Assembly (NCBI RefSeq): GCF_000620785.1
Contig: NZ_JIAI01000011.1
Location: 248,001 to 312,000 of the forward strand
Origin: Actinospineispora acaciae DSM 45401
Lineage (GTDB): Bacteria > Actinomycetota > Actinomycetes > Mycobacteriales > Pseudonocardiaceae
Direction of reading: 5' to 3'
DNA: 64,000 nucleotides
Shown: positions 49,138 to 58,477 of the stretch, one piece after another
Layout of the letters: each line of letters opens with the position of its first letter
Position numbering within the stretch: position 1 is the first letter of the stretch
Program-made: the position numbers and the translations under genes
The notes under the pieces: generated by a model
Told to the model about the DNA's origin: nothing
Databases searched by the model: none
The model's input: the letters and a program-made list of their open reading frames with translations, nothing else

Positions 49138-50448
49138 ATGCGAGCTGACCGTCGGGTGCGAGCGGCCGTGATCGCCGCCGTCGCCGCGCTGTGGCTGGCA
49201 GGGTGCGCCCCCGGCCAGCCCGAGCAACGGCAACAAGAGGCCGGCCCGATCGACCCGGCCAGCTTCCGGGGCCAGACGCTGGACTACGTGTACTTCACCG
49301 ACGGCCCGGACGAGGCGGCCACCCGCGCCCAGCTCGCCCGGTTCGAGCAGCAGACCGGGGCGAAGGTGAACCTGCAGATCGTGCCGTTCGCCGACCTGGA
49401 GCAGACCCTGCAGGCCCGGATCAACAGCGGCAAACCGCCCGGGGCGGCCAGGGTCGAGTCCTGGCGGGCGTACGCCGACTCGCTGGTGGACATGAAGCGC
49501 TACTTCGGCGCCGGCTACCCCGACCAGTTCGTGGACGGCGTGGCCATCCAGTCCCAGACCTCGGACGGGCGGATGCTCGCCGTCCCCAGCGACCTGACCA
49601 TGAACGGGCCGCTGGTCAACGTCGACGCGTTCGCGCGCGCCGGCGTCCCGCTGCCGTCCGAAACCGCCCCGTGGACCTGGGACCAGATGGTCGCCGCCGC
49701 CACCGCCGTGCAGAAGGCGAACCGGATGGAGTCCGCGATCGCCATCGACAAGTCGGGGCACCGGCTCAGCACGGTGTTCAGCGCGTACGGCACGACGATC
49801 ATCGGCCCGGACTACCGGGAGTCGCTGGACCCGGCCAAGGCCGGCCAGGCGCTGGACACCCTCAACGCGCTGGCCGGCTCCGGCGGGCTGCTCAAGGACT
49901 TCTGGCTGGAGTCGGGCAGCCGCTACAAGGGCGCCAACGACCAGTTCCTGGCCCAGCAGGCGCCGGTGTACCTGTCCGGCAACTGGCAGGTCGGGCAGTT
50001 CGCCAAGACCGCCACCTTCCGCTGGGCCGCCGCGCCGAACGCCTGCGCGGCGCGCTGCGGCGGGTTCCCCGGCGGCAAGTACATGGTCGCGTTCTCCGGG
50101 GCGCCGAACCCCGCGCTCGGCGCCTACTTCGTGGACTGGATGAACCGCGCCGACGCCCAGAAGGCCCTGGACGAGCAGGCGTACTGGCTGCCCACCCGCA
50201 AGGACCTGGTCGCGTCCGGGGTCGACTACCCCCAGCGGGCCGAGGACATGGGCGTCTTCCTCGCCGAGATCAACAAGACGCCGGCCGAGACGTACGCGAC
50301 GAACGGCGCGCCCGCGTTCAGCCCGGCGGCCAAGCTGGTGGTGGTGCCGCAGTTCGCCGCGCTGGTCGCCGGCCGGCAGGACACCGCCACCACGGTCCGC
50401 AACATCAAGTCCGGGGTGGCCGAGATGGTCGCCAAGTCCGGCTCGTGA
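49138..50448 (+). CDS. Sugar ABC transporter substrate-binding lipoprotein
   Basis: The 436-residue protein has a lipoprotein signal ending LAGC (about 20-23) and a family-1 extracellular sugar-binding domain (TLDYVYFTDGPDEAATRAQLARFEQQTGAKVNLQ, LAVPSDLTMNGPLVNVDAFARAG, YLSGNWQVGQF). ATG 49138 follows GAGGACGAGGGGG. It is coupled to the first permease by a GTGA overlap. The ligand is probably an oligosaccharide; the downstream GH105 gene suggests uronic-acid-containing sugars. Confidence 0.92.
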   Translation: MRADRRVRAAVIAAVAALWLAGCAPGQPEQRQQEAGPIDPASFRGQTLDYVYFTDGPDEAATRAQLARFEQQTGAKVNLQIVPFADLEQTLQARINSGKPPGAARVESWRAYADSLVDMKRYFGAGYPDQFVDGVAIQSQTSDGRMLAVPSDLTMNGPLVNVDAFARAGVPLPSETAPWTWDQMVAAATAVQKANRMESAIAIDKSGHRLSTVFSAYGTTIIGPDYRESLDPAKAGQALDTLNALAGSGGLLKDFWLESGSRYKGANDQFLAQQAPVYLSGNWQVGQFAKTATFRWAAAPNACAARCGGFPGGKYMVAFSGAPNPALGAYFVDWMNRADAQKALDEQAYWLPTRKDLVASGVDYPQRAEDMGVFLAEINKTPAETYATNGAPAFSPAAKLVVVPQFAALVAGRQDTATTVRNIKSGVAEMVAKSGS

Positions 50449-51311
50449 CCGGGCGGCGGCTGGCGCCGTACCTGTTCGTGCTGCCCAACATGGTCCTGTT
50501 CGGGGCGTTCACCATCTGGCCGGCGATCAACGGGTTCAACATGAGCCTGTACGACAGCTCCAACGGCCGCACGTTCCGGCCGGTGGGCACCGCGAACTAC
50601 ACCGAGCTGGTCAGCTCCGAGCAGTTCTGGCGGGTGGCGGGGCAGACCGCGGTGTTCGTCGTGTCGTCGGTGGTGGTCACGACGGTGGCGGCCACGGTGC
50701 TCGCGCTGATGCTGCACGCCCAGGTGCGCGGCAAGGGGGTGCTGCGGGCCGCGTACCTGGTGCCCTTCGTGGTCTCCCCGGTGGTCGCGGGGCTGGTCTG
50801 GGGCCTGGCGCTGGAGCGGCAGAACGGGCTGCTCAACACGGTGCTCGACGGGCTCGGGCTGGGGCGGCCGGGATGGTTGCTGAGCGGTGGGCTGGCGATG
50901 GCGGTGATCGTTGGCGTCGGGCTGTGGCTGCAGCTGGGGTTCTACGCGCTGATCCTGCTGGCGGGGCTGTCCGGCATCGACCCGGCGCTGTACGAGGCGG
51001 CCAGGATCGACGGCGCCTCCCGATGGCAACAGGTGAGGCTGGTGACCCTGCCGCTGCTGCGGCCGAGCACGCTGGTGGTGGTGATCCTGGCGACCATCCA
51101 CGGCTTCCAGGCGTTCGACTACATCTACACGCTCACCGGCGGTGGCCCGCTCGGGGCCACCACGTTGATCGTCCAGTTCATCTACGAGTCCTCGTTCCGC
51201 TCGCCCATCCGATACGGGCTGGCCAGCGCGGCGGGCGTGGTGTTCTTCCTGGTCGTGTTCGGGGTGACGGTCGGCAACTACCTGCTCGGGCGCCGGCGGG
51301 AGGCGGTCTGA
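50445..51311 (+). CDS. Sugar ABC transporter permease, MalF-type
   Basis: The 288-residue protein has six helices and the EAA loop ALYEAARIDGASRWQQVRLVTLPLLRP (about 181-207) that docks the ATPase. GTG 50445 overlaps the substrate-binding protein's stop, and its TGATG end overlaps the next ATG. No ATPase gene is nearby, so a shared MsiK-like ATPase elsewhere is expected. Confidence 0.92.
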   Translation: MTGRRLAPYLFVLPNMVLFGAFTIWPAINGFNMSLYDSSNGRTFRPVGTANYTELVSSEQFWRVAGQTAVFVVSSVVVTTVAATVLALMLHAQVRGKGVLRAAYLVPFVVSPVVAGLVWGLALERQNGLLNTVLDGLGLGRPGWLLSGGLAMAVIVGVGLWLQLGFYALILLAGLSGIDPALYEAARIDGASRWQQVRLVTLPLLRPSTLVVVILATIHGFQAFDYIYTLTGGGPLGATTLIVQFIYESSFRSPIRYGLASAAGVVFFLVVFGVTVGNYLLGRRREAV

Positions 51312-52156
51312 TGCGCGGCTGGACGTCGACGACCGGGCGCGTGCCGTCCACCGCCGACGTCGCGCGGGCCACCGCGCTCACCGCCGGCGCGCTGGTCATG
51401 CTGGCCCCGATCGTGTGGGCGGCGCTGTCGTCGTTCAAGACGCCGACCGAGCTGGCCCGGCGCCCGCCCACGGTGTTGCCCCAGGCGCCGACGACGGCGA
51501 ACTACACCGAGGCGCTGACCGCGTTCAACTTCGGCGGCTACTTCCTGAACAGCGCGTTCGTCACGGTGGTGGCCACCGCGCTGACCCTGGCGGTGAACTC
51601 GATGGCCGCGTTCGCGCTGGCCAAGTACAACTTCCGGGGCCGGGACACGCTGTTCCTGATCAGCCTGGCCACCATCATGATCCCGCTGCAGGTGATCTTC
51701 CTGCCGGTGTTCCAGGTGGTGTCCTCGCTGGGCCTGGTCAACTCGCTGTGGGGGATGATCATTCCGGCGGCGGCGACGCCGACGGGGGTGTTCCTGCTGC
51801 GCCAGTACATGCTCGGGCTGCCCGACGAGCTGATCGAGGCGGCCCGGATCGACGGCGCCGGGGAGTTCCACATCTTCTGGCGGATCATCCTGCCGCTGTG
51901 CCGGCCGGCGCTGGCGGTGGTGGCGATCTTCTCGGTGATCTGGCGGTGGAACGACTTCCTGTGGCCGTTGATCGTCGCGCAGGACGAGTCCACGTACACG
52001 CTGCCGGTGGCGCTGGCGCGGTTCTCCGGGCAGTTGGTGGTGCCGTTCAACCTGGTGCTGGCCATGTCGGTGCTGTCCATCGTGCCGGTGGTGCTGATCT
52101 TCCTGGTGCTGCAGCGGCAGATCGTCGCCGGCATCGCCCGGACGGGGCTGAGGTGA
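51311..52156 (+). CDS. Sugar ABC transporter permease, MalG-type
   Basis: The 281-residue protein has six helices with the EAA loop ELIEAARIDGAGEFHIFWRIILPLCRP (about 176-202) and a WNDFLWPLIV segment typical of the second CUT1 permease. It is coupled on both sides by overlapping stop and start codons, the downstream partner being the 881-residue protein. Confidence 0.92.
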   Translation: MRGWTSTTGRVPSTADVARATALTAGALVMLAPIVWAALSSFKTPTELARRPPTVLPQAPTTANYTEALTAFNFGGYFLNSAFVTVVATALTLAVNSMAAFALAKYNFRGRDTLFLISLATIMIPLQVIFLPVFQVVSSLGLVNSLWGMIIPAAATPTGVFLLRQYMLGLPDELIEAARIDGAGEFHIFWRIILPLCRPALAVVAIFSVIWRWNDFLWPLIVAQDESTYTLPVALARFSGQLVVPFNLVLAMSVLSIVPVVLIFLVLQRQIVAGIARTGLR

Positions 52157-54798
52157 CCGGGCGGACGGTGCACGGGCTGGACCCGGGCGGGTGCGTGCGG
52201 GACTGGCTGGCCGGGCCGGCGTGGTCGGCGGCGTGTGACGACCTGGACGCGGTGTTGGACGCCTCCGGCAGCCCGTGGGGGGAGCACGGGCGGTGGGTGC
52301 TCACGAACGGCCCGGACGTGGCGCCGCTCAAGCGTCGGCTGTACCGGCGGCGTCCACTGGTGCTCGACCAGCCGTTGCCGGTCGCGGTGGAGGGTGGTTC
52401 GTTCTCCTGGACGGCGCCGGGCGGCGGGCGGGTCGACACCGGGACCTGGGAACGGGTGCATACCGGCGCGGACGGGCTGGTGGACTGGAGCCGGTTCTGC
52501 CACACGCCGGAGTACCGGCATGCGGTGGCGGCCACCGTGCTGGAGGTGGACCAGGCGGAGTGGCGCACGTTGGAGGTGGCGTGCACGGGGCCGTTCGCGG
52601 TGTGGGTCGGCGGGGAGATGGTGGCCGTCCGCGACGAGGTGTCCTATATGGAGCCGGTGCGGCACAGCGTGCGGGTGCGGCTGGGTTCGGGGGCCACGCC
52701 GGTGCTGGTTGCGACCTGGCAGGTGGCGTTCCGGGAGTGCCGGCACGTGGCGGCCGTCCGCGTCGAGGGGCCGCCGGTGCGGGTGGTGCTGCCCAGCCCG
52801 GGGGCCGATGAGTACGCCGCCGCGATCGCCGAGCAGGTGCTGGAGCGGGTGGCGGTGCGGTCGTGGGCTTCGGACGAGGCCGCGGTGTGCCTGACCGGGC
52901 CGGTCGGGGCGGCGCTTGCGGTGTCGGTGCCCGGCGGGCCGACGCATCGGGTGCGGCTGGTCGACGGTGGCGCTGCCGTGCCGCTGCGCGCGTCCCCGGC
53001 GGGCGGGGACGACACGGCGTCGATGTTGGAGACCGGCGAGACCGCGCTGAGCGTCGGGGTGGACGACCCGCGTTGCCCCGTGCGGCGGACGCTGCGGGTG
53101 GCGGTGCTGCCGGCGCGGCGGCGGGGCGAGCCGGTCGGTGACGACCCGGCGGTGTGGCGGGACGAGCTGCTGCGGCACGTCGCCTCGTCACGCCCGGGCG
53201 CGGCGCGGGCGCTGGCGCGCTACGAGCTGGACGGGGCCGCCGTTGACGCGCGCGATCTGGCGGCGCCGCTGGGCATGGTCGGGTCGCGGGCGGACTGCGC
53301 GGACTTCGAGGCGGTCGGGGTGCTGCACCTGCTGCACCGGGTGCCGCCGCAGCGGTGGCCGGCCGGGGAGCGGGAGCGGGTGGGCGCGGCGCTGCTCGGC
53401 TTCAAGTACTGGATCGACCAGCCCGGGCTGGACGCGATGTGCTACTTCACCGAGAACCACCAGCTGGTCTGGCACACCGCCGAGCTGCTGGCCGGCGAGG
53501 CGTTCGGCGACGCGGTGTTCACCAACACCGGCTGGTCCGGGGCACGGCATGCCGAGCACGGGCGCGCGCTCGCCGTGGAGTGGATGCGGCGCAAGCTGAC
53601 GGGCGGGTTCAGCGAGTTCGACTCCAACGCCTACCTGGCGATCGACTCGCTGGCGCTGGTGTCGCTGGTGGAGCTGGCGGCCGACGTCGAGGTGCGCGCG
53701 ATGGCCGAGGCGCTGTTGGACAAGGTGCTGCTGACGCTGGCCGCGAACTCCTGGCGCGGGGTGCACGGCGCGGCGCACGGGCGCTCGTACGTGCCGACGC
53801 TGCGCTCGTCCCGGTTCGAGGAGACCGCGCCGATCATGTGGTTGCTGTGGGGGACCGGCGCGTTGAATGCCGCGGTGCTGCCGGCCACCGCGCTCGCACT
53901 GGCCCGGCGCTACCGGCTCCCGCCGGTGGTGCGTGCGGTCGCTGTCGAACCGGGCGAGCGGTGGTACGGGCGGCAGGTCTACCGGGGCGAGTACCGGTTC
54001 GCGCATGACCTGCTGGACCGCCCGTACGGCTCGGACCTGCGAATCTGGCGCACGCCGGACGCCATGCTGTCCAGCGTGCAGGACTACCGGCCGGGCCTTC
54101 CCGGGCTGCAGGAGCACGTCTGGGGCGCCACGCTGGGCGCGGAGGTGCAGGTGTTCGCCACCCTGCCCGCCGCCGACACCACCAGCCCGTCCGCCCGGCC
54201 GAACGCCTGGGCCGGCCAGCGGGTGCTGCCCCGGGTGCGGCAGGACCGCGACGCGCTGCTCGTGGTGTATCCGGACGCCGCCGACACCCACTTGTGGTTC
54301 CCGTCCACGCTGATGGACGAGGTGATCCGGCGCGGGCCGTGGCTGGCCGGGCGGGTCGGCGACGGGTATGTCGCGGTGGCCGCGGCGGGCGGGTTCACGG
54401 CGGTCGCGTCCGGCGACGAGGCGATGCAGGCCTGGACGCCGAACGGCGCCGGGAGCGGCTACGCCGCGCTGGTCGGGCGGCGCGCGGACCACGGACCGTT
54501 CGCGGAGTTCGTCGCCGGTCTCACCGACCCGGAGTTCGCGCCCGCCACCGCCCTGACCACCCCGGACGGGCGCCGGCTCGAGCTGGCCTGGACCGGCCCG
54601 TTCTTGGTCGACGGTGTGCCGGCCGGGCTGGACGCCGACGGCCGCCCCGAGCACCCGCCGCACCTGGACAACCCCGCCGTCCACGCCGAGGCCGGCGCCG
54701 CCCGCCTGGAGGCGGCCTGGGCCGGGCACCGCCTGGTGCTGGACCTCGCCGCCGGCCGCCGCCTCGAACCGCGCTCGGGTGCGCTCGATGACCGGTGA
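52153..54798 (+). CDS. Large (alpha/alpha)-toroid-like protein of unrecognised family, candidate polysaccharide lyase or hydrolase
   Basis: The 881-residue protein has no signal peptide. Residues 1-330 are beta-rich, 350-600 look like helical hairpins of an (alpha/alpha) barrel, and 600-881 are beta-rich again, an order seen in polysaccharide lyases. FTENHQLVWHTAEL (about 432-445), FSEFDSNAYLAI (about 483) and GAAHGRSYVP (about 537-546) are dense in His, Asn, Tyr and Glu and could be catalytic. It is coupled to the permease gene and overlaps the GH105 gene by 11 bases. I do not recognise the family. Confidence 0.6.
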   Translation: MTGRTVHGLDPGGCVRDWLAGPAWSAACDDLDAVLDASGSPWGEHGRWVLTNGPDVAPLKRRLYRRRPLVLDQPLPVAVEGGSFSWTAPGGGRVDTGTWERVHTGADGLVDWSRFCHTPEYRHAVAATVLEVDQAEWRTLEVACTGPFAVWVGGEMVAVRDEVSYMEPVRHSVRVRLGSGATPVLVATWQVAFRECRHVAAVRVEGPPVRVVLPSPGADEYAAAIAEQVLERVAVRSWASDEAAVCLTGPVGAALAVSVPGGPTHRVRLVDGGAAVPLRASPAGGDDTASMLETGETALSVGVDDPRCPVRRTLRVAVLPARRRGEPVGDDPAVWRDELLRHVASSRPGAARALARYELDGAAVDARDLAAPLGMVGSRADCADFEAVGVLHLLHRVPPQRWPAGERERVGAALLGFKYWIDQPGLDAMCYFTENHQLVWHTAELLAGEAFGDAVFTNTGWSGARHAEHGRALAVEWMRRKLTGGFSEFDSNAYLAIDSLALVSLVELAADVEVRAMAEALLDKVLLTLAANSWRGVHGAAHGRSYVPTLRSSRFEETAPIMWLLWGTGALNAAVLPATALALARRYRLPPVVRAVAVEPGERWYGRQVYRGEYRFAHDLLDRPYGSDLRIWRTPDAMLSSVQDYRPGLPGLQEHVWGATLGAEVQVFATLPAADTTSPSARPNAWAGQRVLPRVRQDRDALLVVYPDAADTHLWFPSTLMDEVIRRGPWLAGRVGDGYVAVAAAGGFTAVASGDEAMQAWTPNGAGSGYAALVGRRADHGPFAEFVAGLTDPEFAPATALTTPDGRRLELAWTGPFLVDGVPAGLDADGRPEHPPHLDNPAVHAEAGAARLEAAWAGHRLVLDLAAGRRLEPRSGALDDR

Positions 54799-55888
54799 GG
54801 ACCTGGCCAACGCCCGCCTCGCCGCGCCACCGCGCCCGCCGCTCCCGGAGACCTGGCCGACGCGGGAAGCCCTGGCCGAGATGGGCGACCGGGTGGCCGC
54901 CCGTACCTGGGAGCTGGGGCTGCCCCACTGGTTCTGGGGCGAAGGGGTGTGCCTGCTCGGCCTGATCCGGCTGGCCAGCGCGTTGGGGCGGCCGTTCCCG
55001 CCGGACGTGCTGGACTGGCTGCGCGCACACGCCGCCACAGGCGTCACGGTGGCCCACGTGAACCACCTCGCGCCGGGTGCCGCGCTGGCCATGGCCCCCG
55101 CCCCAGAGCTGAGCCCGCTGCTGGCCGAGCTGGCCGGCTGGGTGCACCGGCCGGGCGCCGCGACCCGAGACGCCGCCGGCACCCTGGAACACTGGCCCGG
55201 CGGCATCTGGGCGGACACCGTGTTCATGGCCGGCGTCTTCCTCGGCCACGCTGGCGTGCGCGCCGCCGACCCGACCCTGCTGCGCGAGTTCGCCGACCAG
55301 CTCGTCGGTCACGCCGCCGTGCTCCAGGACCCCGCGACCGGCCTGTACGCCCACGGCTCGCACCGAGGCGAAGTGATCCGCTGCTTCTGGGGCCGGGCCA
55401 ACGCCTGGACCGCGCTGGCCGCCGTGGAGTTCCTGGAGCTGGCCACCGCCCCCGGCGCCGAACTGGCCAACCCGCTGTCCGCCCAGGTGGCGTCCGTCCG
55501 CGACAGCCTGCGCCGCCAGCTCACCGCGCTGGCCGCCCGCCAGCCGGCGCACGGGGTGTGGAGCGTCCTGGTCGACGACCACCCCGAGGTCGCCGGCCTG
55601 CTGGAGACCTCGGCGGCGGCCGGAATCGGGGCCGCGATGCTGCGCGCCGCCGCCGTCGTACCCGACCTGCCGCCCGAGGTCACCGCCGCCGGCTGGCGGG
55701 CGGTGCGCGGCGCCCTGGCCTACGTCGAACCGGACGGCACGCTGGCCCGTACCAGCGCCGGCACCGTCCTCCAGCTCGTCCCGTTCGGCTACTCGGTGAT
55801 CCGTGACGACCTGCCCCAGCCGTGGGGCCAGGGCCTGGCGCTGCACGCGATCGCCGCCGCCCTCGCCTCACCGCGGTCCCGGCCCTAG
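54788..55888 (+). CDS. GH105-like unsaturated uronyl hydrolase
   Basis: The 366-residue protein has WFWGEGVCLLGLIRLA, WPGGIWADTVFMAGVFLG with Asp143 at the place of the catalytic Asp of YteR, YAHGSHRGEVIRCFWGRANAW and LLETSAAAGIGAAMLRA. These are GH105/YteR signatures. Such enzymes remove the unsaturated uronic acid left by polysaccharide lyases, inside the cell. There is no signal peptide, consistent with import by the ABC system. It is the last gene of this coupled operon. Confidence 0.85.
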   Translation: MTGEDLANARLAAPPRPPLPETWPTREALAEMGDRVAARTWELGLPHWFWGEGVCLLGLIRLASALGRPFPPDVLDWLRAHAATGVTVAHVNHLAPGAALAMAPAPELSPLLAELAGWVHRPGAATRDAAGTLEHWPGGIWADTVFMAGVFLGHAGVRAADPTLLREFADQLVGHAAVLQDPATGLYAHGSHRGEVIRCFWGRANAWTALAAVEFLELATAPGAELANPLSAQVASVRDSLRRQLTALAARQPAHGVWSVLVDDHPEVAGLLETSAAAGIGAAMLRAAAVVPDLPPEVTAAGWRAVRGALAYVEPDGTLARTSAGTVLQLVPFGYSVIRDDLPQPWGQGLALHAIAAALASPRSRP

Positions 55889-56086
55889 TAGGTGACCGAC
55901 AGTCAGTCAGTGACCTTGGACTCTAGACGGCGGGCCGGGCGGTGCCAAGGATTGGTGGCGCGACGGGGATTTCGGGTGATCCGTTATAACGAGCGGTGGT
56001 TCCGTGCGGACGTGCGCCGTAACGTCGGCGCGACCGGGTACCCCTGGCGCGAACCCCAGCGATCCGGCACGTGAATCGAGGAGCCC
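55889..56086. promoter_or_regulatory. Intergenic region with a probable phosphoketolase promoter
   Basis: The 198-base gap contains the -10-like TATAAC at about 55984-55989 about 100 bases before the phosphoketolase ATG, and CAGTCAGTCAGTGA near its start. No clear terminator or ORF is seen. Confidence 0.4.
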
Positions 56087-58477
56087 ATGACATCGGTGAC
56101 CCCGGTCGCCCAGCGCACCCCGCTGTGCGATGCCGAGCTGCACCTGCTGGACAGCCTGTGGCGGGCGGCGAACTACCTGTCCGTGGGCCAGATCTACCTG
56201 CTTGACAACCCGCTGCTGCGCGAGCCGCTGCGGCCCGAGCAGGTCAAGCCCCGGCTGCTGGGGCACTGGGGGACCACGCCCGGGCTGAACTTCCTCTACG
56301 CGCACCTGAACCGCGCGATCATCGCCCACGACCTGGACATGATGTACGTGATCGGCCCCGGGCACGGCGGGCCGGCGTTGTTCGCGAACACCTGGCTGGA
56401 GGGCAGCTACACCGAGAACGACCCGGCCATCACCCGGGACGCGGCGGGGATGCGCCGGCTGTTCCGTCAGTTCTCGTTCCCGGGCGGGGTGCCCAGCCAT
56501 GTGGCCCCCGAGGTGCCCGGTTCGATCCACGAGGGCGGTGAGCTGGGCTACTCGCTGGCGCACGCGTACGGGGCGGCGTTCGACAACCCCGGGCTGGTGG
56601 TGGCGTGCGTGATCGGGGACGGCGAGGCGGAGACCGGGCCGCTGGCGACCAGTTGGCACGCGAACAAGTTCCTGGACCCGGTGCACGACGGCGCGGTGCT
56701 GCCGATCCTGCACCTGAACGGCTACAAGATCGCGAACCCGGCCGTGCTGGCGCGGATCCCGGACGAGGAGCTGGACGCGCTGCTGCGCGGGTACGGCTAC
56801 CGCCCGCACTATGTGACGGGTTCCGACCCGGCGCGGATGCACCGGCTGATGGCCGCGACCCTGGACGAGGTGGTCTCCGAGATCCACCGCATCCAGGCCG
56901 AGGCGCGCCGCGGTGCCACCGGTGGCCGCCCGCGCTGGCCGGTGGTCGTGTTGCGCACCCCGAAGGGCTGGACCGGGCCGGTCGAGGTGGACGGCGTGCC
57001 GGTGGAGGGGACGTGGCGTGCGCACCAGGTGCCGCTGCCGGCGGTGCGCGAGCGGCCCGAGCACCTGGCCGAGCTGGAGCGGTGGCTGCGTTCGTACCGC
57101 CCCGAGGAGCTGTTCGACGCCGACGGCCGACCGGTCGCGGAGGTGACGGCGCTGGTCCCGGCGGGGCGGCGGCGGATGGGCGCGAACCCGCACGCGAACG
57201 GCGGGCTGCTGCTGCGGCCGCTGGAGCTGCCGGCCTGGGCCGGTCACGCGGTGCGGTGCGAGCGGCCCGGAGCGGAGGTCTCGCAGCCGACCAGGGTGCT
57301 GGGCCGCTACCTGCGCGACGTGATGGCCGGCAACGCCGAGGCGCGCAACTTCCGGCTGTTCGGGCCGGACGAGACGGCGTCGAACCGGCTGGACGCCGTG
57401 TACGAGGTCACCGGCAAGCAGTGGCGGGCGGCCACCGTGCCCACGGACGAGCACCTGGTTCCGGACGGCCGGGTGGCCGAGGTGCTGTCCGAGCACCTGT
57501 GCCAGGGCTGGCTGGAGGGCTACCTGCTGACCGGCCGGCACGGGCTGTTCAACTGCTACGAGGCGTTCGTGCACATCGTGGACTCGATGTTCAACCAGCA
57601 CGCCAAGTGGCTGAAGGTGTCGCGGCGGCTGCCGTGGCGCCGGCCGATCGCGTCGCTGAACTACCTGATCACCTCGCACGTGTGGCGGCAGGACCACAAC
57701 GGCTTCTCCCACCAGGACCCCGGGTTCATCGACCACGTGGTGAACAAGAAGGCCGAGGTGATCCGGGTCTACCTGCCGCCGGACACCAACACCCTGCTCT
57801 CGGTGGCCGAGCACTGCCTGGCCAGCCGGGACTACGTGAACGTCATAGTGGCCGGCAAGAACGACACGCCCGTCTGGCTGGACGCGCAGGCCGCCGCGCT
57901 GCACTGCGCCCGGGGCGCCGGGATCTTCGACTGGGCCAGCACCGATCTGGACGGCGAGCCCGACGTGGTGCTGGCCTGCGCCGGTGACGTGCCCACGATC
58001 GAGGTGCTGGCGGCCGCCTCGCTGGTGGCCGAGCGGCTGCCGGAGCTGCGGGTGCGGGTGGTCAACGTGGTCGACCTGATGCGCCTGCAGCCCGACACCG
58101 AGCACCCGCACGGCATGACCGACCGCGAGTTCGACGCGCTGTTCACCACCGACCGGCCGGTGATCTTTGCCTACCACGGCTACCCGTGGCTGATCCACCG
58201 GCTGACCTACCGCCGCACCAACCACCACAACCTGCACGTGCGTGGCTACAAGGAGGAGGGCACCACGACGACGCCGTTCGACATGCTGGTGCAGAACGAC
58301 ATGGACCGCTTCCGGCTGGTCATCGACGTGATCGACCGGGTGCCCGGGCTGGGGACGCGGGCCGCGCGGGTGCGCCAGGACATGGTCGACGCCCGGGCCC
58401 GCCACCACGGCTGGATCCGCGAGCACGGCGAGGACCTGCCCGAGGTCCGCGACTGGGTCTGGCCGGGCTCCCGGTGA
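56087..58477 (+). CDS. xfp: Xylulose-5-phosphate/fructose-6-phosphate phosphoketolase
   Basis: The 796-residue thiamine-diphosphate enzyme splits xylulose-5-P or fructose-6-P with phosphate to acetyl phosphate. IGPGHGGPALFANTWLEGSY (about 87-106), EGGELGYSLAHAYGAAFDNP and IGDGEAETGPLATSWHANKFL are family signatures; the length is normal. GAGGAGCCC precedes ATG 56087. It is coupled by GTGA to acetate kinase, giving acetate and ATP. Confidence 0.96.
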   Translation: MTSVTPVAQRTPLCDAELHLLDSLWRAANYLSVGQIYLLDNPLLREPLRPEQVKPRLLGHWGTTPGLNFLYAHLNRAIIAHDLDMMYVIGPGHGGPALFANTWLEGSYTENDPAITRDAAGMRRLFRQFSFPGGVPSHVAPEVPGSIHEGGELGYSLAHAYGAAFDNPGLVVACVIGDGEAETGPLATSWHANKFLDPVHDGAVLPILHLNGYKIANPAVLARIPDEELDALLRGYGYRPHYVTGSDPARMHRLMAATLDEVVSEIHRIQAEARRGATGGRPRWPVVVLRTPKGWTGPVEVDGVPVEGTWRAHQVPLPAVRERPEHLAELERWLRSYRPEELFDADGRPVAEVTALVPAGRRRMGANPHANGGLLLRPLELPAWAGHAVRCERPGAEVSQPTRVLGRYLRDVMAGNAEARNFRLFGPDETASNRLDAVYEVTGKQWRAATVPTDEHLVPDGRVAEVLSEHLCQGWLEGYLLTGRHGLFNCYEAFVHIVDSMFNQHAKWLKVSRRLPWRRPIASLNYLITSHVWRQDHNGFSHQDPGFIDHVVNKKAEVIRVYLPPDTNTLLSVAEHCLASRDYVNVIVAGKNDTPVWLDAQAAALHCARGAGIFDWASTDLDGEPDVVLACAGDVPTIEVLAAASLVAERLPELRVRVVNVVDLMRLQPDTEHPHGMTDREFDALFTTDRPVIFAYHGYPWLIHRLTYRRTNHHNLHVRGYKEEGTTTTPFDMLVQNDMDRFRLVIDVIDRVPGLGTRAARVRQDMVDARARHHGWIREHGEDLPEVRDWVWPGSR

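Noticed and set aside
55907..58426. Minus-strand open frame of about 839 codons
   Set aside because: It is antisense to phosphoketolase and shows only His/Val/Arg/Gln-rich low-complexity sequence.
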